A stretch of 64,000 bases of DNA from Nematopogon swammerdamellus (GCA_946902875.1 OX336359.1:2914001-2978000); one strand, 5' to 3'; shown: positions 21,505 through 32,639, counted from the stretch's first letter. Program-made: numbers and translations. The notes: generated from the letters alone by a model not told the origin.

Positions 21505-21924
21505 CGCTGCCCTATTTCTTATTTGTTCAAACAGCCATTTAGCAAATTTTACAGTAGACAGTTTAAAGTGTTTTTAAGGATGTACGAAAATATTTAGGGT
21601 TGCAATTCTTCTTGTGAATAAACTAGGGTGGATTACCTATACCACAAATAAATAAAAAAACATACTTTTTATATCGTATCTAAGTTATGGAGAAAACAAA
21701 ATGTCAGTTGAACAAATTGTCATAGCGCGGAGTGCGGTTTTGGCGGGTTGAACAACGTAACGTACGTTTGAACAAATAAGAAATCAATTGTCTCTCACAA
21801 AATATAACAAATTCCTTGAACAGGATGTCCTTTTTTGGAAGGGCAAAGAAGAATTATGGTTTTCAAACAAATTTCAAAAGTGTGTTGATGTAGGTTTATT
21901 GATGTAGGTCTTTGCGTAATCGGG

Positions 21925-22700
21925 GAACATACATAAAAAAAAGATTCCGACGAATTGAGAACCTCCTCCTTTTTTCGCAGTCGGTTAAAAACATTGAACC
22001 GACTTCAAAAAACAACTAGAACTAAAACCGTTGTGCCGTGTGGGGTCGGTACTTAAAAAGAATAGCCCCACTGCATCTCTCCCCGTCGCATGTCGTAAAA
22101 GTCGACTAAGGGATAAGAAAATTCGTCAGCCTCGGTAGCTCAGTGGCGCGGTTGGTTAGTCAACTGTTATTAAGCAACGCTGAGCGCGGTCAGTGATTGG
22201 ATGGGTGACCGCTCGTCCGTTGGAGGCTGACCGTGGTTCGGATTCCACGTTAAACTGTAGGTCTCTTCCCTTCTTACCTTACTAGGTGGTAGGGTTTATC
22301 CCGGCCGGGTTGGTACCACCGCACTGAACGAAACGCCGGACGAAACGGCTATGTAAATAGTTCGTGTTTTCCGTCCAGTTTAGTGTAGCCGAAATGAAAT
22401 GAAGGGAAGCACTGACATGGCACCTAGTTCACCCTGTGTTATTGGCTGACATCACGGATGTTGTAGGTGATGTAGCCAACCGTGTCAGGTTCCATAAAAA
22501 AAATATTTAAAGTATTAAATAAAATTTTTATTCGGACCCATGAGTTGACGGCGGTACAAAGTACAAAAGGGGTCGATTTATAAATTTTCAGTGTGCTTTT
22601 GTACCGCCTTCAACTCAAGGGTCCGAATAAAAATTGTATTTAATACTTTTTAGTTCTAGTTGTTTTTTGAAGTAGGTTCAATGCTTTTTAAAACAGGTTT
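21925..22700. mobile_element. Palindromic MITE-P copy, interrupted
   Basis: The left arm TTGAACCGACTTCAAAAAAC plus AACTAGAACTAAAA (about 21993-22026) pairs with TTTTTAGTTCTAGTTGTTTT (22649-22668). Inner arms 22508-22557 and 22601-22651 (TTTTTATTCGGACCCATGAG, ACCGCCTTCAACTCAAGGGT) also pair. A SINE-A (22030-22500) lies in the left arm. Relatives are at 39590-39882 and 52055-52515. Confidence 0.65.
22030..22500 (+). mobile_element. SINE-A with three 5' modules
   Basis: Head GTGTGGGGTCGGTACTTAAA through GTCGACTAAGGGATAAG, then the tRNA-like GGTAGCTCAGTGGCGCGG, then the 5S-like block (TTAAGCAACGC, GCGGTCAGTGATTGG, ATGGGTGACCGC), then core, body and poly-A. This is the most complete modular copy in the window. 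Confidence 0.85.
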
Positions 22701-22839
22701 TTTATTTCACTCTTTTTAGTAATAAATAACACATAAAAAAGAATCTTCGAAATCGGTTGGCGCGGTATAGAATTATTCGCCCATTTGTCTTACATACATA
22801 TACATATCACACACGCTGAAGCCCGAAAAACGGGGTAAG

Positions 22840-23128
22840 CAGAGTAATCAGTGTTGTGCTGCAAGAACTCTGGTAAATTACAGCACAACACCGACCACCA
22901 CGTTTCGCACTGTATTCGAACAAGATTCAATCGATCAAGCAGCAAGTAAGGCACGAAAACCCACCTGCTGCATGACTCGGTGGAAGTACCGTCCCAAGGT
23001 GAGAGGTGGCGAGCCTGTCGCCCTTTAGCACGGCATCTTGTTCTTATCCCTTAGTCGCCTTTTACGACATGCATGGGTAGAGATGCAGTGGGGCTATTCT
23101 TTTTAAGTACCGGCCCCACACGGTCTTA
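22840..23128 (+). mobile_element. SINE-C, near full length
   Basis: It starts GGGGTAAGCAGAGTAATCAG and has the inverted pair TCAGTGTTGTGCTGCA and TACAGCACAACACCGA. It ends CCTTTTACGACATGCATGGG then AAGTACCGGCCCCACACGG. Its last 95 bp are the reverse complement of the head used by many SINE-A copies. Confidence 0.75.
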
Positions 23129-23129
23129 C

Positions 23130-23345
23130 ACATATGCAAATTTAATTATGACTTTCGAATGGATGCTAATCCTCGAACTTTACCAAATTGAGGATGACCA
23201 CCCTTGAGGTACTTTCCCTTTCTAATAAAAAAGAATTATCGAAATCGGTTCGCAATTGCCGAAATTATCGTTGAACATACATTAAAAAAAAAAAAACATA
23301 CAGCCGAACATAGAACCTCCTCCTTTTTTGAAGTCGGTTAAAAAG
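23130..23345. repeat. Dispersed 'CCTCCTCCTTTTTTGAAGTC' repeat
   Basis: GAATTATCGAAATCGGTTCG followed by ACCTCCTCCTTTTTTGAAGTCGG-like sequence. It is also seen at 21955-21990 and inverted at 50275-50330. Confidence 0.55.
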
Positions 23346-24245
23346 TAGATCATTATGAAATTTTTTTGTAAATTAAAAAAAATCTAGTACCTACCAGCTT
23401 TTCATTATTGCATTACCGTACCGCTCGACAAGCGTAAATTGTCGTCGACATAATATGTATTTAAAAAAAATTTAAAACTTTTTATTTTAGTATTTTAGAT
23501 TTTCTTCTTAAATAACACAAAATGATCAGTAGGTATACAAAATAGTATTACAATAATACAACAATAAACGCCGTGTACTGTACTGTTATCATGTTCCGAT
23601 CCAACAATGAACGCCGTGTAGTGTATTAAGGCGCCCGTCGCGCGATGCGCGATAAATACACACAAACACACACACTATCGAGTCCAGTGACTCGCGCGAG
23701 ATTTTGTGGCATAATTAAAATGGAACATTCCATACATCGAAGTGTAGCAAAACCGTTAGAATGATTGAACAAGAATATATCAATAATAAATCGTTCCATG
23801 TTGCTTTATTTATAATTACAATCGTGGGAAAACACAATGAAATGGAAACTTAATGAAATTTTTCATTAAAACTAATAGATAACTGAGAAAACACGTCCTC
23901 ACCTCAAAAATTCACGAATGAACCACAGATTACCAAGAACGAACTGTTGTTCCAAAATGGCCTCCTACGCTGACGTCACACGATCGCTGCGTTGCAATTG
24001 GTTCTTCGAGTCGTTTGAACATATAAGAATGCGAGCTCCGTTACGATGTTGTATGAAGTAGCACAATGGCGACCGTTAAATTTGAATATTCGAATCTTAT
24101 TGAACAAACAAGAAGTGAAGATTATTTGTGGGAAAGTTGATTTGAACAAGAGAAAAGCTGTTACAGTGAGTTTTCATGAAAACATTTTTGCTGGAAAAAT
24201 GCGGATTTTTTCTTAAATCGGACTCCATTCATAAGTCAATTTCGC
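23346..24245. other. Interior of the 2.78-kb transposon
   Basis: No gene. A GC-rich patch near 23930-24060 contains TGACGTCA. The TTGAACA motifs here belong to the right subterminal region. Confidence 0.4.
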
Positions 24246-24284
24246 TAAAAATGGCCGTTTGAACAAATAAGAAATAGGGCAGCG

Positions 24285-24432
24285 ATTTGTAGGTTCTTGT
24301 TAATTTTTCTTTTGTTAGATAGGTACGTTATGTTTTAGGTTAGTTTTAGTTATTAGTTTTAGATATTTTTAATTGTTTTGATTACTTAATTACTTCATTA
24401 AAAGTATTTCCAAGTAAAGTACAAAAAAAAAA
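24285..24432 (+). mobile_element. RLE retrotransposon 3' UTR, resumed
   Basis: TTTTGTTAGATAGGTACGTT and TAGTTATTAGTTTTAGATAT resemble the 3' UTR of the minus-strand relative at 63430-63510. An A-run at 24421-24432 may be the tail. Confidence 0.55.
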
Positions 24433-24539
24433 TAGATTATCTAAAACCTCAAAAAAAAAAAAAATTAGGAAATGCACGTTTGAAATAAATTGTTCCCAAA
24501 GGGTTTCTTAAATAGGCATTCTATCACTCTTGAATGGTT

Positions 24540-24845
24540 GACCTTGACGCAAATAAATAAGAAAGAATAGAAGAGGTTAAGAAAGAAATAGATACATAAA
24601 ATAAGAAGGAGATATAGATAGAAAGCGTCAAATAAATAATGATAGCAAAAGAAACAAAAGCAAGGAAAGGAAGAGGCAAAGAAAGAAAGATCTGCAAAGA
24701 AAGAAAGATGTCAAGAAGGAGACAAAGAAAGATAGAGAGGAAAAGAAAGAAAGAGAAGCACAGACAGGAAGAGACAAGGAAAAAGAAAAACAAAGACAAG
24801 ACAGGAAGAGAGAATCTTAAACACATAAGATTAAAAGTTAAGTAC
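24540..24845 (+). repeat. Purine-rich low-complexity tract
   Basis: Long GAAAGA-type sequence. The 73- and 119-codon open frames here are products of composition, not genes. Confidence 0.8.
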
Positions 24846-24847
24846 AG

Positions 24848-24995
24848 TACCCGGCAGTAAATTAGACCTATAGAAAGAGACACTCCAGTTGCAGGCGTCG
24901 TCGCACAGAGACGTGCGAGTTCGTGCGACAGGGACGACGCTCTACAACCCGATTGTCTCTTTCTGAAGCTCGATGTTCATTTTTACTGCCGAGTA
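24848..24995. mobile_element. MITE-3, ~148 bp
   Basis: Terminal repeats TACCCGGCAGTAAA and TTTTACTGCCGAGTA are inverted, with GAAAGAGACA and TGTCTCTTTC as an inner pair. TA at both ends is consistent with a TA target duplication. Confidence 0.6.
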
Positions 24996-25289
24996 TAATC
25001 TGAATCTGAATACTGTGAATCATGCATGATCAACAGGTAACAAATAAAAGAGAAAAAAAGAATAAGTGCTTATGCGGACCAAAGACGAGCTTTTGCTCAA
25101 GAAGACAAAAATTCATTTCCACTTCATTCTCACCGGGTTTTCCTGCCTATTGTTGATCATTTTCAAGTTCAACATTTTCTATGCTTCAAGTACAAAATAC
25201 AAAGCCAATATTAGCTAATAAATTATCCATGCTATAACAAATAGTCATACAGTACATTCAAACCTGTCGTTTCGTGTCGAATTACATCT

Positions 25290-25576
25290 ACTCATCGGCC
25301 AACTAGTTGGTTCCGCTTTACAAATCACCGCAACTAGTCTACGACTCAGTCGAGGAATCAGTCCACCAACGATCGGAAGCCAATGCAGTAGAACTAGCCA
25401 GCAAAATAGAGAATCGAATACATTATTTCAATGTAACAAGCTTCTCAACCGAAGCAAGAAAACACGTCCTGACTAACAGAATCGTAAACAGCTGGAATAA
25501 ACTGGCCGAGGAAGATATTGAAGCAACCTCAATAAACACATTCAAAAATAGGCTGGCCAAGTATTTAAAAATCTAA
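25290..25576 (+). pseudogene. LINE reverse transcriptase C-terminus
   Basis: The frame ends at TAA 25574-25576. It contains HVLTNRIVNSWNKLAEEDIE and INTFKNRLAKYL, the 'F--R-v--WN-LP---v-a-s---FK-rL' signature of LINE polymerases that end without an RNase H. The N-terminal parts are missing. Confidence 0.7.
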
Positions 25577-25689
25577 GAAATATAACAAATAGCAACACCA
25601 GTGATCATCATAGACATGAACACATCAGCATGCCGATGATTAAGCTAATAAAAACTTATTGCGTTTTAGCTCGTGCTAACTGTAAACTA

Positions 25690-25968
25690 CTAAAACTGTA
25701 GGTCCCTTCCCCTGCCCCTTACTAGGTGGTGGGCTCAAAATGTGACCGAACGGGTTGGTACCACCGTACTGGACGAAAGAAACCTCGGCTGTGTTCTCAT
25801 CTAGTCCAGTATAGCCAGAAATTCAAAGGGAAGCTATGCTAAACCTATGTTTAGCCAGTAAGTATAGCATTTTCTCGAACACTTCTCGAAGGTGATGGTG
25901 GATGGTTGGAACATGTTCTATGGCCTCTTCGACAGCCTCCCATACTGGATGGTGTAAAAATTCGTAGT
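25690..25968 (+). mobile_element. SINE-B copy, diverged
   Basis: AAACTGTAGGTCCCTTCCCC, GGGTTGGTACCACCGTACTG and TCTAGTCCAGTATAGCCAG, with an extra inserted segment near 25830-25880. The tail ends GGATGGTGTAAAAA. Confidence 0.65.
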
Positions 25969-26014
25969 AGGTAAATTAAAAAAAAACTATTTTTTAACCG
26001 AACATAGCTGGTTA

Positions 26015-26340
26015 TACCTATCATCTTCTACTATGTCCTTGATGTCAGCCCATAACTCCTTGGTGAACTAGATGCCTTGTCGGTGTTTCACTTTGGTCAT
26101 GCTTGCATATGGATAGAACAAATTGTGACAAGTTCGATTGCAGTCTTAATGCCATATGAATGTTCAATATAATAGGTACAAATTGGACGAAAACACAACC
26201 TATTTACCCTACAACCTAGTAAAGTAAAGGGAAGGGACCTGCAGTTTTACTTGGAATCCGAACCACGATTAGCCTGACCGCGCCCGGGTGTGCTTAAAGT
26301 GCAAGATCGCACGTCGATCCATTGCACCACCGAGCCTTGC
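26015..26340 (-). mobile_element. SINE-A copy, heavily diverged
   Basis: TTGATGTCAGCCCATAACTC, GTAAAGGGAAGGGACCTGCA and TCCGAACCACGATTAGCCTG preserve the SINE-A order on the minus strand, with large internal changes. Confidence 0.5.
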
Positions 26341-27342
26341 ACTACTGACTGAGGATGACAAAACACTCGACTAACAGTGAGAAACGGCGCAATTCTCAGT
26401 TTGTCTAGTAGGCAGTAGGCTTCCACAATAACACTCTAGATTTTAATGTCGCTCTCTAAGCAAACTCGATTATCGATTTACTTACATGCCAGCGATAGAT
26501 CCTCTAGTCGCTCTGTCACGGTTGGCATCTCTGAAGACAATTAGGTGCGATTGGCCCTGGTCACGTGGGGCAGTCAGCTGGTGTAATTACCTACACCGGT
26601 CATCCGGTAGATCATTGTCCTTATGTCGAGCTATTATAGCTCTTAATACTATTATCATAAAACACCTTGCGAAATAAGTTGTCACGAATGATTTTGTTGC
26701 TAGTGATAAAATTGGACATTACAGAGGCAAAATCACATTATAATAATTTTATTGTCGGAGGTAGATGATACATCGCACATAGCTCTAAAACTGATATCTT
26801 ATAGGATTTCCGGGCCTTTTTTTAACGTTAGTCCGTCTACAGGTCAGATTGGCATGCCCATTGTCCTCGTAGGGGAAATTTGTGGTTTCTGACTTCCTGA
26901 GACTCCAACATAAATATTCTGATAGGAAAGAAAAAACAATATCTCCTAAAATTTATGGTCAGTGCATTATGTCATTAATTTTGGGAAACTCAGACTTACC
27001 AACCTTGAAGCAAAATCATATGAAAATATCGCACTAACTGCTTTTCTGCGCAATTATTGTTAGGTAACATACGAATATTTCTAACTATACAATCTATGAT
27101 CAGATCATAGTATACAATAAAAAGGCTATCATCTAATATCCATAAGAATAAATACTAATAAATTGTTTTGACAGAACTCCATGTATTTAGCACGGAAATC
27201 AACTTCAAACGTTCCAAAAGTAATAATGAAAAAAAAAAAATATTTGGTAATCAAGTGTCTTAAAATTCGCGCCGAAATGACGAAAAACGTAGACGCAAAA
27301 AGTACCAAAAACCTGAGTAGGTAGCAATTACTGTCAAAGGCA
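26341..27342. other. No gene recognised
   Basis: Unique-looking, AT-rich sequence without a supportable frame. A 63-codon open frame at 26486-26677 has no recognisable content. Confidence 0.35.
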
Positions 27343-27457
27343 ATGGCAGAGTCGAAATATTTTAACTTGTTATTATCAAGCGAGAATGCCAACTTAATGG
27401 ATACCTGGACTGACGAACAAAAAGTGCTTTGCTCTGGAAACGATTCAACAATCATTA
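27343..27457 (+). CDS. Candidate first coding exon, unknown protein
   Basis: An ATG in a good context (AGGCAATGG) opens a hydrophilic frame: MAESKYFNLLLSSENANLMD, then TWTDEQKVLCSGNDSTIIS. It runs into GTAAGTAAGTAT, a strong donor-like sequence (GT at 27458 or 27462). The frame would otherwise stop at TAA 27463-27465. No promoter, downstream exon or homologue is recognised, so this may be chance. Confidence 0.25.
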
Positions 27458-27465
27458 GTAAGTAA

Positions 27466-28030
27466 GTATTTCGGTCGGTTAATGATTTCGCTGGTGGTGT
27501 CGTCGCAAGGACGCATTTTAGGCCCGGTGTTATGTAAGTATTTATAGTACGATTTTTATTATGTTTATTTTTTTCCTTGTTCGTTTAGGTACGTTTATAT
27601 AATGGTAGCGGTACTCCTGATGCTTATAAATTAATGTTTTTATTTAGCTTTAATTATTCCGTTTTTTCCGGTTGCTTAGAATTTTTGGGAGTGGTCGCGT
27701 GAGCAATATTTTCTTGATATTTATTGCGTTCGATAAAATATGAAATTACTTATAAAAAAGGTGTTATTATGATAGATTATTTCAATCAGTGATACGGATA
27801 AAACGATGAAACATTTTAACAACAGTATTGATTAGAAAGAATCCGGCCTATGAAGAGTTGAGGACCGGCCCGATACGCCATCTGTCGCTTTAATTTAACA
27901 CATGATGTCGCTTAAACTTTTTCCTCAATGTATTAGAAACGATTATTTACCTTCATTCGCTACTCTCTATGTATTACCTGTATGGACCATGTTACAAGAC
28001 GACGACGCTGTATACAAACGGAAGTGCCAA
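27466..28030. other. No gene recognised
   Basis: AT-rich sequence between the candidate exon and a SINE-A fragment. Nothing is supported. Confidence 0.35.
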
Positions 28031-28033
28031 GTT

Positions 28034-28120
28034 ACTGACTTGGCACCTGGTTCACCAACGTGTTATGAGCTGACATCACGGCTGTTGTATGTAGCCAACC
28101 GTGTCAGTTTCCATAAAATT
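28034..28120 (+). mobile_element. SINE-A 3' fragment
   Basis: TTGGCACCTGGTTCACCAAC, GCTGACATCACGGCTGTTGT and AGCCAACCGTGTCAGTTTCC. Confidence 0.65.
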
Positions 28121-28324
28121 AATTATCTGAGTATGTTAGATAAGATCAAATCTTGCAAAACAATCTTTACAATTAAGCAAGAGTTGAAGATTTTTTCAAG
28201 AATTATTTTTATTATAATCTTTTAATGAAAACCATTATGGGTGGCTGTTCCGAGAGACGGTAAGTTGATCTGACTACCTTTCAAGTAAATCAGTGGCGTA
28301 AGTAGAACATACAATGACATAGAA

Positions 28325-28415
28325 ATGCCAGCCTTACAGGTGCCTATTCACGACCCTCTTGAAGGACCCGAGAGTTACCCCAACCCATTGACCTCTGTAC
28401 TTGGGGGGAAATATA
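28325..28415 (-). mobile_element. LINE 3' UTR fragment
   Basis: The complement of CCTTACAGGTGCCTATTCAC and CTTGAAGGACCCGAGAG, with TTCCCCCCAAGTACAG on the minus strand, matches the LINE 3' UTR at 17080-17160. Confidence 0.5.
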
Positions 28416-28803
28416 TACAAAGTAAACATAATATACCTGCATAATATAATATGCATAATATACATAAAATATATACAATTGAAATAAGGCAGACAAAATA
28501 CGACATATCAGGTAAAATATTGACTGTTTTGGTAACCTAACGAAAATGCTTAGGTAACGTAACCTAACCATTTTCCCTCTCATTTTTGTTAATACAGAAT
28601 AGCAAATAAGTCTTCAGTAGTGTCATAATCTAGCGTTTTATAAAGTGGGTACCTTTGAAGTAGATGAATAGGATCAATGAAGTCACGACATCTAACGCAC
28701 AGCGTGTCAGTGACAGACACGGATGACGCACGCTAGTCCTGTGGAGACCCCTTTGCTCTAAGTACCCTACCTCATGCCCCTCTAGGCTCTCCACAAAATA
28801 GCT
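28416..28803. other. No gene recognised
   Basis: AT-rich. No frame or repeat is supported. Confidence 0.35.
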
Positions 28804-29314
28804 ACTTTATTATGCACCTGGTTATTTGTTGTAATCGAAACGTGATTTTTACTTTATTATTCACCTGGGTATTTGTTGTGATCGAAACGTGATCTTTACT
28901 TTATTATTCACCTGGTTATTTATTGTGATCGAAATGTGATCTTTACTTTATTATTCACCTGGTTATTTGTTGTGATCGAAACGTGATCTTTACTTTATTA
29001 TTCACCTGGTTATTTATTGTGATCGAAATGTGATCTTTACTTTATTATTCACCTGGTTATTTATTGTGATCGAAATGCGATCTTTACTTTATTATTCACC
29101 TGGTTATTTGTTGTGATCGAAACGTGATCTTTACTTTATTATTCACCTGGTTATTTGTTGTGATCGAAACGTGATCTTTACTTTATTATTCACCTGGTTA
29201 TTTGTTGTGATCGAAACGTGATCTTTACTTTAATATTCACCTGGTTATTTATTGTGATCGAAATGTGATCTTTACTTTATTATTCACCTGGTTTGTTGTG
29301 ATCGAAACGTGATC
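28804..29314 (+). repeat. 47-bp tandem array, 11 units
   Basis: The unit includes TTATTCACCTGGTTATTTGT and TGTGATCGAAACGTGATCTT. There are two variants: X (TTGTTGTGATCGAAACG) and Y (TTATTGTGATCGAAATG). They occur in the order XXYXYYXXXYX. Spacing is constant apart from a 4-bp loss in the last unit. No coding frame was found. Confidence 0.95.
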
Positions 29315-29594
29315 TTCGTCCGTATCAGCGATCGGAGGAGATATCGCGCGAGGTAGTCCGTGTCAGCGAGGTTTTATCAGTTTCAACTATCGGGTTTTAC
29401 CTCCTCCGTGTTGCCATATGAGACAGATATCATATTTACAATCATTGAGGGTAAACTGTAACAAAAAACCAAACATATATTTTTTTAATAAATAAAAAAA
29501 ACACAGACGGACATACAGACAGACACGTGAACGATTTTATAAAAGTTCCTGATTTTGAGATTGGCTCACAAACGACCAATTTTAATGTGATTTT

Positions 29595-29920
29595 GTACTG
29601 TGTGGGGCCGGTACTTTAAAAGAATAGCCCCACTGCATCTATCCCCGTGTATGTCGTAAAAGGCGACTAAGGGATATGACTCCCTTCTTATACTACTAGG
29701 TGGTAGGGTTCAACCCGCCCGGGTTTTTACCACCGCAGTGAATGAACGGTCGGTCGAAACGGCTATGTAAATAGTTTGTGTTTTCCGTCCAGTTCAGTGT
29801 AGCCGGCAAGACCGAAGAGCAGCACTGACGTGGCACCGAGTTCACCCGGTGTTATGGGCTGACATCATGGATGTTGTAGGTGAATAAGCCAACCTTGTCA
29901 GTTTCCATAAAAAAAAAATG
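29595..29920 (+). mobile_element. SINE-A with SINE-C-type head
   Basis: GTGTGGGGCCGGTACTTTAA joins the core directly at CTCCCTTCTTATACTACTAG with no 5S block. It ends CAGTTTCCAT plus A9. Confidence 0.85.
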
Positions 29921-30149
29921 TGCGCAGAATTACTAGTTAAACCACATATAATATATAATTTATATATAATACTATAGTCTTAAAATAAGGTTACACTAGG
30001 CTTACAGTAAAATGATATACCTACGTCTTAACTTCCACGACCACGCCCACAGTTGAAACGAAACCCTAGTATGACTGAAGCTTACGTGAAAATAACGTGC
30101 ATACCTTCACCAGCTGCTCCATGGTTGGGGGCGTAAAAATGTACGTCTA

Positions 30150-30355
30150 CCGGGTTGACTGGAGGAAATTACCTAAGGCAATAAGTCTGCCCTTGCCGGC
30201 ATAGGCACTTTAGGCAGCATAAAGTGTAATATTATTATTATTAAGCCACTGACATGTCAGCTAGTTCCTACAGGAGCAAGGGTTTCTACGTTCGTGACGT
30301 GCCGCAAATGTAGCAGGTGATGTGTCAACCATGTCAGGATTAATAAAAACAACAC
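30150..30355 (+). mobile_element. LINE 3' tail and degenerate SINE-A
   Basis: GGTTGACTGGAGGAAATTAC with AATAAGTCTGCCCTTGCCGG is a recurring LINE 3' motif (also at 39003, 43145 and 58826). It is followed by TGATGTGTCAACCATGTCAG, an eroded SINE-A 3' end. Confidence 0.5.
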
Positions 30356-30848
30356 TTGCGTAACCTATGGCCTATGACAGATAAGGAAAACAAACAAAAT
30401 AAAGAAATTTCCCGCACTTTCGGTAAACGATTTTCCCCGCTATAGCAACACTGAATGAATCGGCATCATCAATGAATGAATCAGTCGTTGCGTGATTACG
30501 CGCGCGCCTGGTTGGTTCAATCGGATTCAAATTTGGAACGCGATATTTTATTCGGCGAAGTGAATATTTGACTCAAATATGTGGTAAAATAGGTACCTAC
30601 CTACCGTACCTATCTTTAATTTGTGTGGATGAGTTTTCGTGTGTGTGAAGTGTTATTAAAAATAATAATTAATTCTGCGAGTGCATTCTGTCTATAATCT
30701 GGTGAATAACTTTTGCTTCGCCTTATAAGGGTAAGCTAGTCTTTTGAGAAAATTATCTATGCATAGTAAATTATAAAACAGGAAAAAATAGTTTTACCTT
30801 AAAACGTGTTTGTCATGAATTACGCGTATGTATGTCCTGTTCTTGATC

Positions 30849-31110
30849 TATATAAGGTCTTTCATTAGTAGGTAACGATATGCTAAGGGGTGTATGTGTA
30901 TCAGACACTGATTGATCACGTTCCCATACAATTTTTTTTACGATATAAAAAACCTACTCACTCCTCAAATTTAATATGTGAAGTGCGCGTATTTCACCTT
31001 AATAAGTAGGTTTTTTATATCGTAAAAAAAAATATATGGGAACGTGATCAGTATCTGATACACATACACTCCTTAGCGTATCGTTACCTACTATTGAAGG
31101 ACCTTATATA
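30849..31110. mobile_element. Palindromic MITE, ~107-bp arms
   Basis: The left arm (30849-30958) and right arm (31005-31110) are inverted copies sharing TAGGTAACGATATGC, GGGAACGTGATC and AGTAGGTTTTTTATATCGTA. A 46-bp loop separates them. There is no coding capacity. Confidence 0.8.
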
Positions 31111-31174
31111 CTAACTCGTATTATTATCAATGGTATACAATATATATACATGTTACATTCATACCACATGTCGT

Positions 31175-31645
31175 ATCCCTAATCAGGATAAGCAGAGTTG
31201 ATATAAGAGGAGTTGTGCTGCAGGTAATACTCTTGTAAATTACATCACAACACCGATCACCACGTTTAGCAATATATTCGTACAAGCTAACCAGCTATCA
31301 AACAGCAAGTTTTTTTTTTTGTGGAAACTGACACGGTTGGCTACATCTCCATAAAACCGGGTGAACTTGGTGCCAAGTCAGTGCTTCTCTTCCGTTGTGC
31401 CGGCTACACTGAACTGGACAGAAAACACGAACTATTTACATTTACCGTTGCGACCGACCTTTCATTCAGTGCGGTGGTACCAACCCGGGCGGGTTAAACC
31501 CTAGAAAATTGTTCTCCATTTGAAAGTGGATTTGATCCTAAATCTTCCTCATGAATTTCTTTTTCAAGTAAGGCACGCATACCCACTTGCTGCATGACTC
31601 GTTGGAAGGACCGTGCCAAATTGATCGGTGGCTAAAATTTCGACT
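31175..31645 (+). mobile_element. SINE-C interrupted by a SINE-A
   Basis: The 5' part runs to about 31310 (CACAACACCGATCACCACGT, CAAACAGCAAGT). It resumes near 31565 with CAAGTAAGGCACGCATACCC and CATGACTCGTTGGAAGG. The repeated CAAGT at the junctions may be the target duplication. Confidence 0.65.
31311..31506 (-). mobile_element. SINE-A 3' half nested in SINE-C
   Basis: Oligo-T and AACTGACACGGTTGGCTACA to ACCCGGGCGGGTTAAACCCT. It ends within the core. Confidence 0.75.
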
Positions 31646-31699
31646 CAAAATTTGAAAAAAAAAATTGTATGGACAACTCGCACGGTTGGCTCCCCAAAA

Positions 31700-32005
31700 G
31701 TTCAAAAAAACCGGCCAAGTGCGAGTCGGACTCGCACACCGAGGTTCCCGCACCACAAAAAAAAAAACATTGAAAAAAAAACACGTTTCTTGTATGGGAA
31801 CCACCCTTAATTTTTTACTTTTTAATTTTTTTATTCTTTGTTGTTATATCCGCCATAATAACACATATTCTGTGAAAATTTCAACGGGCTACCTATTACG
31901 GTTCAAGAGTTACAGCCCTCGGACAGACAGACGGACGGACGGACGGACGGACAGATGGCGTAGGCTTAGAAATAGGCTTCCGTACGGGATCCGGAAACCT
32001 AAAAA
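31700..32005 (+). repeat. CGGCCAAGTGCGAG dispersed repeat
   Basis: AACCGGCCAAGTGCGAGTCG, TTTCTTGTATGGGAACCACC, TCAACGGGCTACCTATTACG, a (GGAC) run and GGCTTCCGTACGGGATCCGG. Confidence 0.7.
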
Positions 32006-32007
32006 AT

Positions 32008-32376
32008 GTATGTAATCCGGTATGCTGAGTCGGAGAGGCCAAAGCGCATGCTCCGACCAGCCAATATCACCTCTGAGAAGGTAGGTGCCATACCGGAGAC
32101 TTCCCTGGATTGCTGGCTATACTGGACTAGAGGAGAACACAATCGAGGCTGCTATGCGGCCATCTTACATCCAGTACGGCGGTACCAACCCAGTCACCTA
32201 GTAAGGGGCAAGGGAAGGGACCTACAGTTTTACACCGGTTCCGAACGGTGAAGCAACAGGTGTAGGCATGCACGTAATTTTTTTCGCCAGAAAAAACTCA
32301 TTGGTACACGCCGACCGGATTCGAACCGCGGACCTCTCGCATGAGAAGCCGATGCCCAAACCACTCGGCCACCCGC
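32008..32376 (-). mobile_element. SINE-B, full length
   Basis: The minus strand reads tRNA-Ser-like head (GGTGGCCGAGTGGTTTGGGC, B-box GGTTCGAATCC), the link to the central domain, and the 3' body ending CATACCGGATTACATAC. The A-box lies near 32367 and the B-box near 32322. Confidence 0.85.
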
Positions 32377-32639
32377 CGCGCATCATGTATTTATTGAAGA
32401 AACTGGAGTAGGTAACATTTCTGTGTAATGGATTGTAGGTATTGTATAGTGGTAACAGAGCCACAGGAGACTCTGTGACAGTGCCAATGCTACCTTCGTA
32501 TTACAATACAATAGACCCGTTAGTCGTACTTGCTCTTATTAAAGGTATCTCATTACGTCTAGGTACCATGCTGAACGACTGCACAATCTTGGCACATTTA
32601 ACTATATGGGACACTGTATTTAAATTCAGTTCCGGTTAC

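Larger units (their letters stand above)
21505..24284. mobile_element. 2.78-kb DNA transposon with 36-bp TIRs
   Basis: CGCTGCCCTATTTCTTATTT plus GTTCAAACAGCCATTT at the left end is matched by its reverse complement at the right end (24249-24284) with one mismatch in the first 35 bases. ATTT flanks both ends (21501-21504 and 24285-24288) as a possible 4-bp target duplication. The flanks together rebuild a continuous RLE 3' UTR. The motif TTGAACAAATAAGAAAT recurs in subterminal positions (21767-21784, with variants at 21716, 24030 and 24100). No transposase frame is seen; later SINE and MITE insertions fill the centre. Confidence 0.75.

Noticed and set aside
24524..24883. 119-codon minus-strand hydrophobic open frame
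   Set aside because: Product of the purine-rich low-complexity tract on the other strand.
27129..27455. 108-codon minus-strand open frame
   Set aside because: Antisense to the candidate exon, no recognisable domain and AT-driven hydrophobic composition.
28804..29314. CRISPR-like regular repeats
   Set aside because: Units are contiguous 47-mers without unique spacers, and the DNA is eukaryotic; it is a minisatellite.
30600..30735. Possible leader exon ending AAGG|GTAAGC
   Set aside because: Only a donor-like sequence is present; no TATA box, frame or partner exon could be supported.
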